Shown: positions 35,197 to 45,371, numbered from the stretch's first letter. The stretch is DNA of 64,000 nucleotides from Idiomarinaceae bacterium (GCA_002685255.1 NYWU01000016.1:179043-243042); one strand, 5' to 3'. The notes: generated by a model not told the origin, from the letters alone. Program-made: numbers and translations.

Positions 35197-36600
35197 ATGA
35201 ACCCTTCAGTACATGAACCAACGATTACCGACGATGAGTTTAGTAATGACAGTATCGTCGCACAAGCAACTCCACCCGGTCGCGGTGGCGTCGGTATTGT
35301 TCGTGTTAGCGGTCCTCAAGCGCAACAAGTAGCCGAGGCGCTGATTGGCCACTGCCCACCTCCACGAAAAGCGGAGTATGTCCCTTTTTACGACAAAGAA
35401 GGTCATTTGTTAGACGAAGGCATTGCACTATTTTTCAAAGGTCCGAACTCATTCACTGGTGAGGATGTGCTGGAGCTTCAAGGACACGGTGGGCCTGTTC
35501 TTATTGATATGATTATCAAGGCGATTCTTGAGTTGCCCGATATCCGCCCTGCGCGGCCTGGCGAGTTCAGCGAGCGTGCATTTTTAAATGATAAACTCGA
35601 TTTAACCCAAGCCGAAGCCATAGCCGATCTCATTGATACTAATTCTGAGCAAGCTGCAAAGGCTGCATTGCAAAGTTTGAAAGGTGAGTTTTCTCACAAA
35701 ATAGACGTCCTGGTCGACGCTGTTATTCACTTACGCATGTACGTTGAAGCAGCTATCGATTTTCCAGATGAAGAAATCGACTTTCTCTCTGATGGCAAGG
35801 TCGCCAATGATTTGGCTGAAATCGTTGATCAGCTGTTCCATATAGAACAACAAGCCAAGCAAGGCACTTTAATGCGTGAAGGGATGCGTATTGTGATTGC
35901 GGGACGTCCAAATGCCGGTAAATCAAGCTTATTGAACGCTTTAGCCGGTCGCGAATCCGCAATTGTCACTGAAATTGCAGGCACAACTCGCGACGTACTT
36001 CGCGAGCATATTCAAATTGACGGTATGCCACTTCATATTATTGATACCGCGGGTTTACGAGATTCACCCGACCAAGTCGAACGTATTGGTATTGAACGCG
36101 CATGGGATGAGATTCGCCAAGCCGACCGCGTGCTGTTTATGGTTGATAGTCAGGAGACCAGCGCGATTCATCCAGACGATATTTGGCCAGAGTTCTTTGC
36201 ACAACTCCCAGACGACATGCCCTTTACTGTCATACGCAATAAAATCGATCTGACACAGGAAAGCACGGGGTTAACCGAACATAATGGTATCCCAGTGATT
36301 CAATTGTCGGCTAAGACAGGACATGGTATTGAACAACTGCGTGAACACCTAAAACATTGTGTGGGTTATAGCGCCACCTCGGAAGGAAGCTTTATGGCGC
36401 GTCGCCGTCATCTTGATGCGTTAGAAAAAGCCAAATCTCATTTGCTACTCGGACAAGAGCACCTGGAACTTAACCTTGCCGGAGAGCTACTCGCTGAAGA
36501 GCTTCGTTTGACCCAACAACATTTAAACGAGATCACGGGCGAATTTACCTCAGATGATCTGTTGGGCCAGATCTTTGGTTCATTCTGTATCGGTAAATAA
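35197..36600 (+). CDS. mnmE: tRNA uridine-5-carboxymethylaminomethyl modification GTPase MnmE
   Basis: Works with MnmG to add the cmnm5 group to wobble U34 of several tRNAs. The N-terminal folate-binding domain starts [18 protein letters not shown] after a short acidic extension. The G domain has [22 protein letters not shown] and NKIDL. The C-terminus ends FCIGK, the invariant Cys motif. The 467 residues exceed E. coli (454) because of the N-terminus. Its partner mnmG is 4.3 kb away across oriC. Confidence 0.98.
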   Translation: MNPSVHEPTITDDEFSNDSIVAQATPPGRGGVGIVRVSGPQAQQVAEALIGHCPPPRKAEYVPFYDKEGHLLDEGIALFFKGPNSFTGEDVLELQGHGGPVLIDMIIKAILELPDIRPARPGEFSERAFLNDKLDLTQAEAIADLIDTNSEQAAKAALQSLKGEFSHKIDVLVDAVIHLRMYVEAAIDFPDEEIDFLSDGKVANDLAEIVDQLFHIEQQAKQGTLMREGMRIVIAGRPNAGKSSLLNALAGRESAIVTEIAGTTRDVLREHIQIDGMPLHIIDTAGLRDSPDQVERIGIERAWDEIRQADRVLFMVDSQETSAIHPDDIWPEFFAQLPDDMPFTVIRNKIDLTQESTGLTEHNGIPVIQLSAKTGHGIEQLREHLKHCVGYSATSEGSFMARRRHLDALEKAKSHLLLGQEHLELNLAGELLAEELRLTQQHLNEITGEFTSDDLLGQIFGSFCIGK

Positions 36601-36605
36601 CGCCC

Positions 36606-38321
36606 ATGCAGCTTCTAAGGCAGCCGCTCGCTAAACTCGGTTTTGATTATATTCGTTTCCGTTTTGGGTTGCGGACTGCGTTAGCTGCCTGCTTATCACT
36701 TATCATAGCCTGGGCGTTGGGATTGGAACACCCACAATGGTCTGCTATGACCGTTTGGGCTGTTTCGCAACCCACCCGCGGTCTGCTATTAGAAAAAGGC
36801 GCATATCGCGCGCTAGGCACCTTAATCGGAACATTGTTTGGAATGATTTTGGTGGTGACAGCGGATCATCAAATACTGCCTGTCGCGATAGGTCTCACGT
36901 TTTGGGTCGCTCTCTGTGTTTATCTTGGTAACTTGATCCACGGGTTAGTATCTTACGGCACTATTTTGGCGGGCTATTCCGCTTCTATGGTCGCCTTGCT
37001 CAGTCGCAGCCCTGATGCGCTCTTGCCTTTGGGCATCGATAGACTATTAACCGTGTTTGTTGGTGTCATGATGGCACTTGTAGTTGGTTGGTTATTTACG
37101 TACAAACGAGCCGAGCAAAGTCTCATAAACCAAATGCGTCGCGAGACCATTATTTCTTTAGAAAATGTAGCACAATCAATCAGTAAGCAAGACAAAACAT
37201 CGCTAAATTTTGATGACCGACTATCAAAACTGGCACAGATTGAAGCGCAATTGCTCGAACATGGGACAGGTTCTCCTGCTGCGCACGAGTCAGCAAGGTT
37301 GGTCAGAAAGGTGATTAATAGTCAACTCGAGTGGCTATCTCAGGTTTACTTCTCCCCAATTAAAGAGAATGAAAACGTAAGTAAACACTTACTCACGGCA
37401 GCTGATCTACTCCGACAAAACGCTAAACGGTTAGATATTCTCACCGCATTAAAGCAGGCCACTCTGGATATAAAACAACCTCAATTACGCGTTGCGTTTG
37501 ATGAATTTATCGAAGCCTGTGATGAACGCCTGTCATTTCGTGACTCCGGTCGCGCGGCCTCATCAACCCGTCGCTCATTATCTTTGCTACATCGTGATTG
37601 GACAGGCGCACGCGAGGCCAGTATTCGAACCATGGTCATCATGGGTTTAATTAGTGCTCTCTGGTGGTATACGGAGTGGTTTCAAATCGCATTTTTGCTG
37701 CTGGGCGCAAGTATCATGCTAACGCTGTTTTCTACCACCGATAATCCAGCTAAGACAATGAAAACGGTATTCATTGGCCAATGTGCTGGAGCAATACTCT
37801 CGATAGTCATTCATGCCGCAATATGGCCTTATCTCGAAAGTACAGGCGCCATGGTAATGTCACTTCTTCCTGTTATGTTTATCGCCGCATTTCCTTTATC
37901 ACATCACCGCACGATTAACGGTAGTATGGACTTTATTCTGGTCTTTTTATTGTTGATGCAGCCTGTAATACCTTACAACTTTGATGCATTTAATTCGGTG
38001 AGTATCGCGCTTGCCGTGGTACTAGCCCCTATTACAGCCATGCTCGGATACAAACTGCTCTATCCAACGAATCTTGCTCGGCGTGAACATGCATTGAATA
38101 TAGCGATCGCTCAGGAACTTGAAGCCTTTACCCAAACATCCGTATCCCCTTCGCGACGTCGTCGCTATCGGGCACGATTTTATCATCGATTATTTAAACT
38201 CATACAAATTGCTGACAAAACTCACACCTCGTATAAAAGCGTGATAAATTGGTTATCCCGTTATCAACAAGTCATGGTGTCTCATGAGCGATCAATGGAT
38301 AAAGATTTACCGCGCCAGTAG
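36606..38321 (+). CDS. FUSC-family inner-membrane transporter (fusaric-acid-resistance-like)
   Basis: 571 residues in the two-block layout of FUSC/YccS/AaeB proteins. The first block of about six helices (residues 20-165) begins with LRTALAACLSLIIAWALGLEHPQWSAMTVW. A soluble helical region follows (about 170-330), then a second block of helices (about 340-480, ALWWYTEWFQIAFLLLGA). Relatives export aromatic carboxylic acids such as p-hydroxybenzoate or fusaric acid; the substrate here is unknown. No membrane-fusion partner is adjacent. It follows mnmE by 5 bases and overlaps the next gene by 38. Confidence 0.82.
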   Translation: MQLLRQPLAKLGFDYIRFRFGLRTALAACLSLIIAWALGLEHPQWSAMTVWAVSQPTRGLLLEKGAYRALGTLIGTLFGMILVVTADHQILPVAIGLTFWVALCVYLGNLIHGLVSYGTILAGYSASMVALLSRSPDALLPLGIDRLLTVFVGVMMALVVGWLFTYKRAEQSLINQMRRETIISLENVAQSISKQDKTSLNFDDRLSKLAQIEAQLLEHGTGSPAAHESARLVRKVINSQLEWLSQVYFSPIKENENVSKHLLTAADLLRQNAKRLDILTALKQATLDIKQPQLRVAFDEFIEACDERLSFRDSGRAASSTRRSLSLLHRDWTGAREASIRTMVIMGLISALWWYTEWFQIAFLLLGASIMLTLFSTTDNPAKTMKTVFIGQCAGAILSIVIHAAIWPYLESTGAMVMSLLPVMFIAAFPLSHHRTINGSMDFILVFLLLMQPVIPYNFDAFNSVSIALAVVLAPITAMLGYKLLYPTNLARREHALNIAIAQELEAFTQTSVSPSRRRRYRARFYHRLFKLIQIADKTHTSYKSVINWLSRYQQVMVSHERSMDKDLPRQ

Positions 38322-38610
38322 CCCTATAGAAGCCGAATTACTCGGCGGATTGTTGCGTGCTGAGGGGATTCAGGTTCACGTTCCCAATAATCCCAGTGCC
38401 GGCGGTGTTGGTGAGTTACCGGCTGATGCCATCGAAACTGCAATTTACGTCATGCCAGACGCTTCCGATGCGGCTAAACAGATCCTCAACCTCTACGAAC
38501 AAAATAGCGCTAATAATGCAGAGTGGTATTGTTCTGGTTGTGGTGAGCTCAACCCCGGGTCATTTGAAGAATGTTGGCAGTGCCAAAAAGAACGACCCAT
38601 CAAAGACTAA
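38284..38610 (+). CDS. DUF2007 domain protein with C-terminal zinc ribbon
   Basis: A 108-residue protein. Residues 1-75 resemble DUF2007 (WIKIYRASSPIEAELLGGLLRAEGI), a small signal-transducing-type fold. The C-terminus adds a zinc ribbon, WYCSGCGELNPGSFEECWQC, with two CxxC pairs. The function is unknown. It begins 38 bases inside the FUSC gene and ends 11 bases inside the convergent GIY-YIG gene. Confidence 0.75.
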   Translation: MSDQWIKIYRASSPIEAELLGGLLRAEGIQVHVPNNPSAGGVGELPADAIETAIYVMPDASDAAKQILNLYEQNSANNAEWYCSGCGELNPGSFEECWQCQKERPIKD

Positions 38611-38905
38611 TCAACTTTCGTTTTTGTGATCGTGAGAGCTGCTTCAATTGAGCTTCGAGCTGACACGCATGGCGCTTAGAAAATGGGCCCTGACTCCAAG
38701 TCAGCGAGACAGGTCGACGACTTTGTGTATAGCGAGCCCCACCACTTAACTCGCCGTTATGCTGACGAATGCGTCGCTCGAGACATGTAGTGACTCCCGT
38801 ATAGAGTGATCGATCACCACATTCAACCATGTATACATACCAACAAGCTTCAGGCTCTGGCTTGAAATTTAATGTCTTATTCCCAATTTCTAGTAATTCA
38901 CACAT
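38600..38905 (-). CDS. GIY-YIG nuclease family protein (YhbQ/UPF0213-like)
   Basis: A 101-residue single-domain GIY-YIG protein. The motif appears as WYVYMVECGDRSLYTGVT, followed by the conserved Arg and His in LERRIRQHN and a late Lys-rich helix. The acidic metal ligand expected near the C-terminus may be the Glu in CQLEAQLKQL. UPF0213 proteins have been linked to DNA repair, but no role is settled. The first 20 residues go beyond the family N-terminus, so the start may be internal. Confidence 0.8.
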   Translation of the reverse strand: MCELLEIGNKTLNFKPEPEACWYVYMVECGDRSLYTGVTTCLERRIRQHNGELSGGARYTQSRRPVSLTWSQGPFSKRHACQLEAQLKQLSRSQKRKLISL

Positions 38906-38925
38906 TGTTGTCTTAGGAGCATTCC

Positions 38926-39477
38926 ATGAGTCGTCATTTTGACCAAGCTAAAGGGCTATCAGAACATCACGATCCCGCAACCCATAAATTTGTATTCAAT
39001 CAGACGATGTTTCGGATTAAAGACCCCGAGCGCACTTTAAAGTTTTATTCAGAAGTACTCGGTATGACGCTTATCAAGCGATTAGACTTTCCTGAGATGA
39101 AGTTCACACTTTATTTCATGGCTTCGATCTCACCCGAGGAGCGCAGTCATTGGTCGACTGATCATGATGAACGCATCGTCCAAACATTCGGCCGTCCAGC
39201 AATGCTGGAACTCACGCATAACTGGGGGGACGAGAATGATGATGACGTGTCCTACCATAACGGTAACCAAGAGCCCAAAGGCTTTGGTCATATCGGCTTT
39301 GCTGTACCCGATATTGACTCGGCGTGCGAGCGCTTTGAGGAACTCGGTGTTGAATTCCAGAAAAAGCCCAATGATGGCAATATGAAAGGCATCGCATTTA
39401 TAAAAGACCCCGATGGTTATTGGATCGAGATCTTTACCCCGAATCGCCAACCTGATTTATTGCGCGATCATCTCTGA
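38926..39477 (+). CDS. gloA: lactoylglutathione lyase (glyoxalase I), long zinc-type form
   Basis: Converts the methylglyoxal-glutathione hemithioacetal to S-lactoylglutathione. Metal ligands are readable as Gln26, Glu95, His122 and Glu168, in the same spacing as human glyoxalase I. The 183-residue length equals the eukaryotic-type, zinc-activated enzymes, not the 135-residue nickel-type E. coli GloA. TAGGAG precedes ATG 38926. The 3' end overlaps the convergent phosphatase gene by 21 bases. Confidence 0.93.
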   Translation: MSRHFDQAKGLSEHHDPATHKFVFNQTMFRIKDPERTLKFYSEVLGMTLIKRLDFPEMKFTLYFMASISPEERSHWSTDHDERIVQTFGRPAMLELTHNWGDENDDDVSYHNGNQEPKGFGHIGFAVPDIDSACERFEELGVEFQKKPNDGNMKGIAFIKDPDGYWIEIFTPNRQPDLLRDHL

Positions 39478-39945
39478 TACCGTTTTTTCGAGCGAGGTTA
39501 ATCCTCGCTCACGCCCGATTTTGAGCGCTACCTCTTTATCCTTTCCGTCGAGCCATGCTGCGCGTAAAGCAAACAAAGCACCAACACGATTACCCGACGC
39601 GCAATGAACCAGCACGTTTTTTTCTTTATGCTCGAGCAACACTTTATCTAATAGGCGCACCTTCGCAAACGTCAAACCCTCAGCGCCTGGTATCGCGATG
39701 TGATAGAACGCCATGCCATGGTGTGTGACCCATGTTGACTCAGCAGTTTGGGATTGCTCCGACACCGATAACAAGCTGACCACTATATCACCGCCTTGCT
39801 CGGCGAAACGCTCAATGTCGGCGTTAGTGGGCATTCCCATAACCCAAAGATTTTGTTCAACTTGCTTTGCGTTCTCGATGCCTTTTGCCGTGGTAAATAA
39901 TGGAATACTCAATACAACAACTAAGCATAGATAAATTGCACGCAC
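39457..39945 (-). CDS. exported DUF442/dual-specificity phosphatase-like protein
   Basis: 162 residues with a signal peptide at about 1-20. The fold resembles cysteine-dependent phosphatases of the DUF442/BLH type: [16 protein letters not shown] near the mature N-terminus and the P-loop-like [17 protein letters not shown]. The loop has Cys115 and Arg120 with four residues between them, which is the DUF442 spacing rather than the CX5R of classical tyrosine phosphatases. It is probably periplasmic. The substrate is unknown. It is divergent from mioC. Confidence 0.7.
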   Translation of the reverse strand: MRAIYLCLVVVLSIPLFTTAKGIENAKQVEQNLWVMGMPTNADIERFAEQGGDIVVSLLSVSEQSQTAESTWVTHHGMAFYHIAIPGAEGLTFAKVRLLDKVLLEHKEKNVLVHCASGNRVGALFALRAAWLDGKDKEVALKIGRERGLTSLEKTVSEMIAQ

Positions 39946-40001
39946 GATAGTTCACTCCTGTACAATAGCGATATCTGTTACAACTATTTAAGCATTTAAC
40001 C

Positions 40002-40463
40002 ATGACGAATACGATACATATATTGGTCGGCACCACCTCGGGTAACACGGAAGCGCTAGCCGATCACGTTCAAGAAGTTCTAGAAAGTCATGATCTTTCC
40101 ACCGAGATGCATTACGAACCGACTTTCGACAGTTTACCCAAATCGGGCATTTGGCTGATCTTCCTGGCCACTCATGGTGCAGGCGACTATGCCGACTCAA
40201 TGCTCGATTTTTATGATGTCATTGCGGAGGCCGATGCCCCTACGTTGCCCGATCTTAGCTATGCAGTCTGTGCCATTGGCGAATCTTGTTATGACACCTT
40301 TTGTGAAGCGGGCCGACATTGCGATGAACAGCTCAGCATTTTACATGCTACCCGACTATTTGAGCGATTAGAGATAGATATGATGCACGACGATCCAGAA
40401 CAAAAAGCATCATATTGGATAAATCAATCGATCGATAAACTGCGATCATACCCACAACAGTGA
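40002..40463 (+). CDS. mioC: flavodoxin-like protein MioC
   Basis: A 153-residue FMN-binding flavodoxin domain: the phosphate loop is GTTSGNTEALADHV, followed by LATHGAGDYADSM and YAVCAIGESCYDTFCEAG for the flavin ring. E. coli MioC has been linked to biotin synthase electron transfer, and transcription of mioC enters oriC, as it would here. Its stop codon is immediately followed by the GATC-rich origin. Confidence 0.93.
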   Translation: MTNTIHILVGTTSGNTEALADHVQEVLESHDLSTEMHYEPTFDSLPKSGIWLIFLATHGAGDYADSMLDFYDVIAEADAPTLPDLSYAVCAIGESCYDTFCEAGRHCDEQLSILHATRLFERLEIDMMHDDPEQKASYWINQSIDKLRSYPQQ

Positions 40464-40917
40464 TCGCGGGTTTAAAAGACTTTGGACGCCGATCTGATGA
40501 TCGTATCCACAGTTCTATTCACATTTTTTTTTACTTGTGATCAAAATAAGGATAAGCGCCCATAAGGGCTGTCACTGAATTGGGTATAACTGTGGGGATA
40601 AACCGAGCTGTGTATAAACACCCTAGTTATCCACGATCTATGATCGCAGTTTAAGGGATCTTTTTCACATGTTTTGATCGCCCTTTAAAGCACGTAAAAC
40701 AAGGGGTTCAGCGATCTATTCACAGAAAACGCGATCCTAATAGAAACAATAATAAAGATCTAAATAAAGATCCTTTACTGATCTTTATTGATCGAGTAAA
40801 GCTTTACAGTCTGAATAAAAAATAACCGTTTCGATCACAAGCAAAACGCGTTAAAATACGCGGTTCACTGATGATGATCAGTTTTATTTTTATCTCCTTT
40901 CATCGAGGTTGTTCTGA
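40464..40917. other. oriC: chromosomal replication origin oriC
   Basis: The mioC-mnmG gap contains 16 GATC sites between 40462 and 40879, about ten times the chance rate, indicating Dam/SeqA control. DnaA-box-like 9-mers: GTATCCACA (40503), CTATTCACA (40515), TGGGGATAA (40593), TGTGTATAA (40609-40617, reverse of TTATACACA), TTATCCACG (40627), TTTTTCACA (40661) and CTATTCACA (40716). An AT-rich unwinding element follows at 40741-40830. The flanking genes are the same as in E. coli, and dnaA is 9 kb away. Confidence 0.95.
40741..40800. repeat. AT-rich DNA unwinding element of oriC with 10-mer repeats
   Basis: Three exact copies of the 10-mer GATCTTTATT lie within 40 bases: two inverted (40751-40760 and 40763-40772, read AATAAAGATC) and one direct (40780-40789). 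They resemble the start of the E. coli oriC 13-mers (GATCTnTTnTTTT). Their place on the mnmG side is the same as in E. coli. Confidence 0.8.
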
Positions 40918-42813
40918 ATGTTGAAAAATAACGCCCAAACCTATGACGTCATTGTCGTCGGTGGTGGACACGCAGGTACCGAAGCAGCGCTTGCAGCAGC
41001 ACGTATGGGATCGCGTACTTTATTGCTGACACACAACATTGATACTTTGGGACAAATGTCTTGTAACCCAGCGATCGGTGGTATCGGCAAAGGGCATTTG
41101 GTTAAAGAGATCGATGCGCTAGGCGGTATCATGGCAAAAGCTGCTGATAAAGCAGGCATTCAATTCAGAACATTGAACTCGTCGAAAGGCCCAGCCGTGC
41201 GTGCCACAAGAGCGCAAGCCGACCGCCAGTTATATAAACAGGCGATTCGTTATGCGTTAGAAACTCAACCCAATTTAACCTTATTCCAGCAAGGTTGTGA
41301 CGATCTGATCGTAGAAAATGATCAGGTGACGGGCGTAGTAACTCAAATGGGTTTAAAATTCTATGCTCGCTCAGTTGTTTTGACCGTAGGTACTTTTCTA
41401 GGTGGCCGCATTCATATTGGTTTAGACAATTACCAAGGCGGTCGTGCAGGCGATCCACCGGCAAACGCCCTATCACAACGTTTACGCGCGTTACCGCTTC
41501 GCGTTGATCGCTTAAAAACAGGTACTCCACCTCGAATAGCAAGTCATTCAATTGACTTTTCAGTCATGCAAGAACAACCCGGTGATACACCAACTCCCGT
41601 GTTTTCATACTTGGGAAGTCGTGCCGATCACCCTCAGCAGATTCCTTGCTATATCACACATACCAATGAACAAACTCATGATGTGATTCGTTCAGGGCTT
41701 GATCGTTCACCCATGTATTCAGGTGAGATTGAAGGTGTTGGGCCGCGTTACTGTCCTTCAATTGAAGATAAAATTGTCCGTTTTGCGGACAAAGCGTCGC
41801 ATCAAATATTTGTAGAGCCTGAGGGCCTCAATACATTTGAAGTGTATCCCAATGGGATCTCAACGAGTTTGCCTTTTGACGTTCAACAGCAATTGGTTCA
41901 GTCAATTCGTGGTTTTGAGAATGCTGTTATTACGCGCCCTGGCTATGCGATCGAATATGATTATTTTGATCCGCGTGATCTTAAACAATCGTTGGAAACC
42001 AAAGTGATTAATGGTTTATTCTTTGCGGGGCAAATTAACGGCACCACGGGCTACGAAGAAGCGGGCGCACAAGGTTTGATTGCAGGCTTGAATGCAGCGC
42101 GCTTAGCTCAAGACAAAGAAACATGGTCGCCTCGTCGTGATCAAGCTTATATGGGCGTACTCATTGATGATCTATCGACCTTGGGTACACAAGAGCCTTA
42201 CCGTATGTTTACATCGCGTGCCGAATACCGCTTGTTACTGCGTGAAGATAACGCAGATATTCGTTTAACTGAAAAAGGTCGTGAACTTGGTCTCGTTGAT
42301 GACGACCGTTGGCAAGCGTTTAACTTAAAAATGGAAGCCATCGAGCAAGAAAAGCAGCGTTTACGCAGCACTTGGGTTCACAAAGATCATCCAGAAATCG
42401 ATAGTATTAATGCGTTTGTAAAAAGTCCAATAACCAAAGAGGTTAGTGGTGAGGAGCTACTACGTCGTCCTGAGGTAAACTATCAACAATTGGTAAAAAC
42501 GCCTTTTTTCGAGCCAGGTTTGAGCGATTTAGCTGCCGCTGAACAGGTTGAGATTCAAACTAAATATGCAGGCTATATTTCGCGGCAGCAAGATGAGATT
42601 GCTAAGCAACAACGCCATGAAAATACGCGTTTACCTAATCAGTTTGATTATACGAGCATTAAAGGTTTATCAAACGAAGTTATAGCTAAATTAAATCAGC
42701 ACCAACCAGAGACGGTAGGCAAAGCTGCTCGTATTTCAGGTATTACACCTGCAGCAATTTCAATGTTGCTTGTACACCTTAAAAAACAAGGCTTACTCAG
42801 AAAAAGCGCTTAA
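40918..42813 (+). CDS. mnmG: tRNA uridine-5-carboxymethylaminomethyl modification enzyme MnmG (GidA)
   Basis: The FAD-dependent partner of MnmE in wobble U34 modification. The N-terminus has the FAD motif [19 protein letters not shown], then [23 protein letters not shown]. Further FAD-contact segments are GTGTPPRI-like (KTGTPPRI) and [15 protein letters not shown]. The C-terminal helical domain binds MnmE. The 631 residues match E. coli (629). It starts the operon leading to rsmG, parA and parB, transcribed away from oriC, and its 5' half is itself rich in GATC. Confidence 0.99.
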   Translation: MLKNNAQTYDVIVVGGGHAGTEAALAAARMGSRTLLLTHNIDTLGQMSCNPAIGGIGKGHLVKEIDALGGIMAKAADKAGIQFRTLNSSKGPAVRATRAQADRQLYKQAIRYALETQPNLTLFQQGCDDLIVENDQVTGVVTQMGLKFYARSVVLTVGTFLGGRIHIGLDNYQGGRAGDPPANALSQRLRALPLRVDRLKTGTPPRIASHSIDFSVMQEQPGDTPTPVFSYLGSRADHPQQIPCYITHTNEQTHDVIRSGLDRSPMYSGEIEGVGPRYCPSIEDKIVRFADKASHQIFVEPEGLNTFEVYPNGISTSLPFDVQQQLVQSIRGFENAVITRPGYAIEYDYFDPRDLKQSLETKVINGLFFAGQINGTTGYEEAGAQGLIAGLNAARLAQDKETWSPRRDQAYMGVLIDDLSTLGTQEPYRMFTSRAEYRLLLREDNADIRLTEKGRELGLVDDDRWQAFNLKMEAIEQEKQRLRSTWVHKDHPEIDSINAFVKSPITKEVSGEELLRRPEVNYQQLVKTPFFEPGLSDLAAAEQVEIQTKYAGYISRQQDEIAKQQRHENTRLPNQFDYTSIKGLSNEVIAKLNQHQPETVGKAARISGITPAAISMLLVHLKKQGLLRKSA

Positions 42814-42816
42814 GGG

Positions 42817-43464
42817 ATGAGTTTGAAAGCAAAATTAGAGAGTTTATTGGCACGCACTGATGAGTCGGTGCGTGCATCAATTTCGGATGAGCAAGTGAGC
42901 AAACTCATCAAATTGGTTGAATTGCTCGACAAATGGAACAAGGCGTATAACCTCACCTCAGTACGCGATCCAAACGAGATGCTCGCGAAACATATCGTCG
43001 ATAGCTTGGTCGTCTTGCCCCACCTGAAAGGTGAACAGTTTATTGATGTGGGTACGGGCCCTGGTTTACCCGGCTTGCCATTAGCGATTTGTATGCCACA
43101 CTGTGAGTTCGTGCTGTTGGATAGCTTGGGCAAACGGATACGCTTCATCAGACAAGTGTGCCACGAACTCAATATTAATAATGTGACAGCTGTGCAAAGC
43201 CGCGTTGAGGCTTATCAAACACGCTTACATGATTTTGACGGTGTGTTAAGTAGAGCCTTTGCGTCGCTTAATGATATGCTTGCATGGTGTCATCATTTAC
43301 CAAAACCTTCAGGTTGCTTTTACGCGCTTAAAGGCACGTATCCTGAGCAAGAGATCACCGATCTTGATCCGCAATTTGGTATTGATGACGTGCACCGATT
43401 ATCGGTACCTGGTTTGGAAGGTGAGCGACACATGGTTATTATCCGTCCTATTAACGCCCATTAA
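42817..43464 (+). CDS. rsmG: 16S rRNA (guanine-527-N7)-methyltransferase
   Basis: Methylates G527 of 16S rRNA; loss gives low-level streptomycin resistance in other bacteria. The SAM-binding motif is [17 protein letters not shown], preceded by [26 protein letters not shown]. The length of 215 residues compares with 207 in E. coli. It starts 3 bases after mnmG, in the conserved gidA-gidB arrangement. Confidence 0.98.
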   Translation: MSLKAKLESLLARTDESVRASISDEQVSKLIKLVELLDKWNKAYNLTSVRDPNEMLAKHIVDSLVVLPHLKGEQFIDVGTGPGLPGLPLAICMPHCEFVLLDSLGKRIRFIRQVCHELNINNVTAVQSRVEAYQTRLHDFDGVLSRAFASLNDMLAWCHHLPKPSGCFYALKGTYPEQEITDLDPQFGIDDVHRLSVPGLEGERHMVIIRPINAH

Positions 43465-43484
43465 TAATAAGAGGTGATGCACCC

Positions 43485-44282
43485 GTGGCTACAACTATTG
43501 CGATAGCTAATCAAAAAGGCGGCGTGGGCAAAACGACCACCGCAGTGAACTTGGCCGCATCAATGGCGGCAACTAAACGCAAAGTGTTGTTAATTGACCT
43601 CGATCCGCAGGGCAATGCAACCATGGGTAGCGGTGTCGATAAATATGAAGTCGATAACACCGTATATGAGCTATTGGTAGACGAAAAGCCGGTTAAAGAA
43701 GTCGTTGTTACCGATACCAACGGTAAATATCACTTAATCGCCGCAAACTCGGATGTTACAGCTGCCGAAATTAAGTTGATGGAATTTTTTGCACGAGAGG
43801 TTCGCCTTCGTAACGCACTGAAAACTGTTCAGGACGACTACGACTACATCTTCATAGATTGTCCACCTTCATTGAATATGTTGACAGTTAATGCAATGGC
43901 CGCGGCTGATTCCATTTTAGTTCCCATGCAATGCGAGTATTATGCCTTAGAGGGCCTTACTGCATTAATGGATACCATCAGACAACTCGCCGAAGTGGTC
44001 AATCCAAGCCTGACAATTGAAGGGATTCTCCGTACTATGTACGATCCGCGCAATCGTTTAGCTAATGACGTATCAGAACAGCTTAAACAGCATTTCGGTG
44101 AAAAAGTGTATCGCACTGTTATTCCCCGCAATGTGCGTCTAGCTGAAGCGCCGTCATTTGGTGCACCTGCAATGTATTACGATAAGTCATCCACTGGTGC
44201 TAAAGCGTATCTCTCACTTGCGGGTGAGATTATTCGTCGTGCGGAAAAACGCGATAAAGAAGAACAAGCAGTCAATTCATAA
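43485..44282 (+). CDS. parA: chromosome partitioning ATPase ParA (Soj)
   Basis: A deviant-Walker ATPase that moves or orients ParB-parS complexes. The N-terminus is IAIANQKGGVGKTTTAVNLAAS with the signature lysine. LLIDLDPQGNATMG and FIDCPPSLNMLTVNAM follow. The 265 residues without an N-terminal HTH indicate the chromosomal type. The start is GTG 43485, with GAGGTG nearby. It forms an operon with parB, 16 bases away. parS sites lie in recF, on the other side of oriC. Confidence 0.97.
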   Translation: MATTIAIANQKGGVGKTTTAVNLAASMAATKRKVLLIDLDPQGNATMGSGVDKYEVDNTVYELLVDEKPVKEVVVTDTNGKYHLIAANSDVTAAEIKLMEFFAREVRLRNALKTVQDDYDYIFIDCPPSLNMLTVNAMAAADSILVPMQCEYYALEGLTALMDTIRQLAEVVNPSLTIEGILRTMYDPRNRLANDVSEQLKQHFGEKVYRTVIPRNVRLAEAPSFGAPAMYYDKSSTGAKAYLSLAGEIIRRAEKRDKEEQAVNS

Positions 44283-44313
44283 CAACGATTAGTAGGGTTT
44301 GGGGAAACAGAGT

Positions 44314-45210
44314 ATGTCGCCGAAAAAACGTGGTTTAGGTCGAGGATTAGACGCTTTATTGACAAGCAATTCGGCGAGTCAACAACGCTCAGATGATCAT
44401 CAGGCGCAAGTTGATGATGACGCCAATGTGTTAGTTAAAGGCGAACTACAAAAGTTACCGATAGAACACCTCAAACCTGGACGCTATCAACCACGTAAAG
44501 ACATGTCGCCCGAAGCACTTGAGGACCTAGCAGCCTCAGTGAAGGCACAAGGCATCATTCAGCCTATCGTTGTTCGTATTATCGCCGATGATGAGTATGA
44601 AATTATCGCCGGTGAACGGCGCTGGCGTGCTGCACAGCTCGCTAAACTAGAGCTAGTTCCATGTTTGGTCAAAGATGTTCCGGACGAAGCTGCCGTGGCC
44701 ATTGCCTTAATCGAGAATATTCAGCGTGAAGATCTGAATGCGATGGAAGAGGCAACTGCACTACAAAGATTACTTGATGAATTTAATATGACACATCAAG
44801 ACGTCGCACAAGCGGTTGGTAAGTCGCGTACCACCGTAACTAATTTACTCCGTCTCAATAACCTCGAAGCCAGCGTCAAACTGTTACTTGAACGCGGTGA
44901 TATTGAGCTAGGCCATGCCAAACTTCTATTAGCCCTTGAAGGTGAGCAACAAGCCAATGTCGCACAACATATTGCTGCGAAAGATATGACAGTGCGCGAA
45001 GCTGAAAAACTAGTTCGTAAAACCATCGAGCCCCCTAAGCAACAAGACAAACCTGAACCAGATGCCGATATCGAGCGATTAGAGACCTCTTTATCCGAGC
45101 GTCTTGGTGCCAAGGTATCTATAAACCATGGACGCAAAGGCAAAGGTAAAGTCGTTATCAATTACACTAACTTGGATGAGTTAGACGGCATATTAGCCCA
45201 CATAAAATAG
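44314..45210 (+). CDS. parB: chromosome partitioning protein ParB (Spo0J)
   Basis: A CTP-dependent DNA clamp that loads at parS. The N-terminus KKRGLGRGLDALL is the ParA-stimulating segment. The CTPase core has GERRWRAAQLAKLELVPCLV, then ENIQREDLNAMEEA. An HTH (DVAQAVGKSRTTVTNLLRLNNL) binds parS, and the C-terminus dimerises. I chose ATG 44314 (298 residues) rather than the TTG at 44299, because GGGGAA lies at a suitable distance. Confidence 0.97.
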   Translation: MSPKKRGLGRGLDALLTSNSASQQRSDDHQAQVDDDANVLVKGELQKLPIEHLKPGRYQPRKDMSPEALEDLAASVKAQGIIQPIVVRIIADDEYEIIAGERRWRAAQLAKLELVPCLVKDVPDEAAVAIALIENIQREDLNAMEEATALQRLLDEFNMTHQDVAQAVGKSRTTVTNLLRLNNLEASVKLLLERGDIELGHAKLLLALEGEQQANVAQHIAAKDMTVREAEKLVRKTIEPPKQQDKPEPDADIERLETSLSERLGAKVSINHGRKGKGKVVINYTNLDELDGILAHIK

Positions 45211-45276
45211 TCCTGTTGTCACATTTGTAACGGGTATGTTAAGTAGCGTTAAACTCAAAGGCTGTAGCCAAATTTG

Positions 45277-45305
45277 TTTGCATTTAGCAGGCAGATCTTT
45301 ATACT
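45277..45305 (+). promoter_or_regulatory. promoter of the atp operon
   Basis: TTTGCA (45277-45282) and TATACT (45300-45305) are separated by exactly 17 bases, a good sigma-70 promoter. It would give a leader of about 60 bases before atpI. Confidence 0.65.
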
Positions 45306-45371
45306 AGCGCGAGTTTATTTGCGCCTGTTTAAAAATAGGTCAACAACCAAATTTTGAGAAAAGGTTCAATA

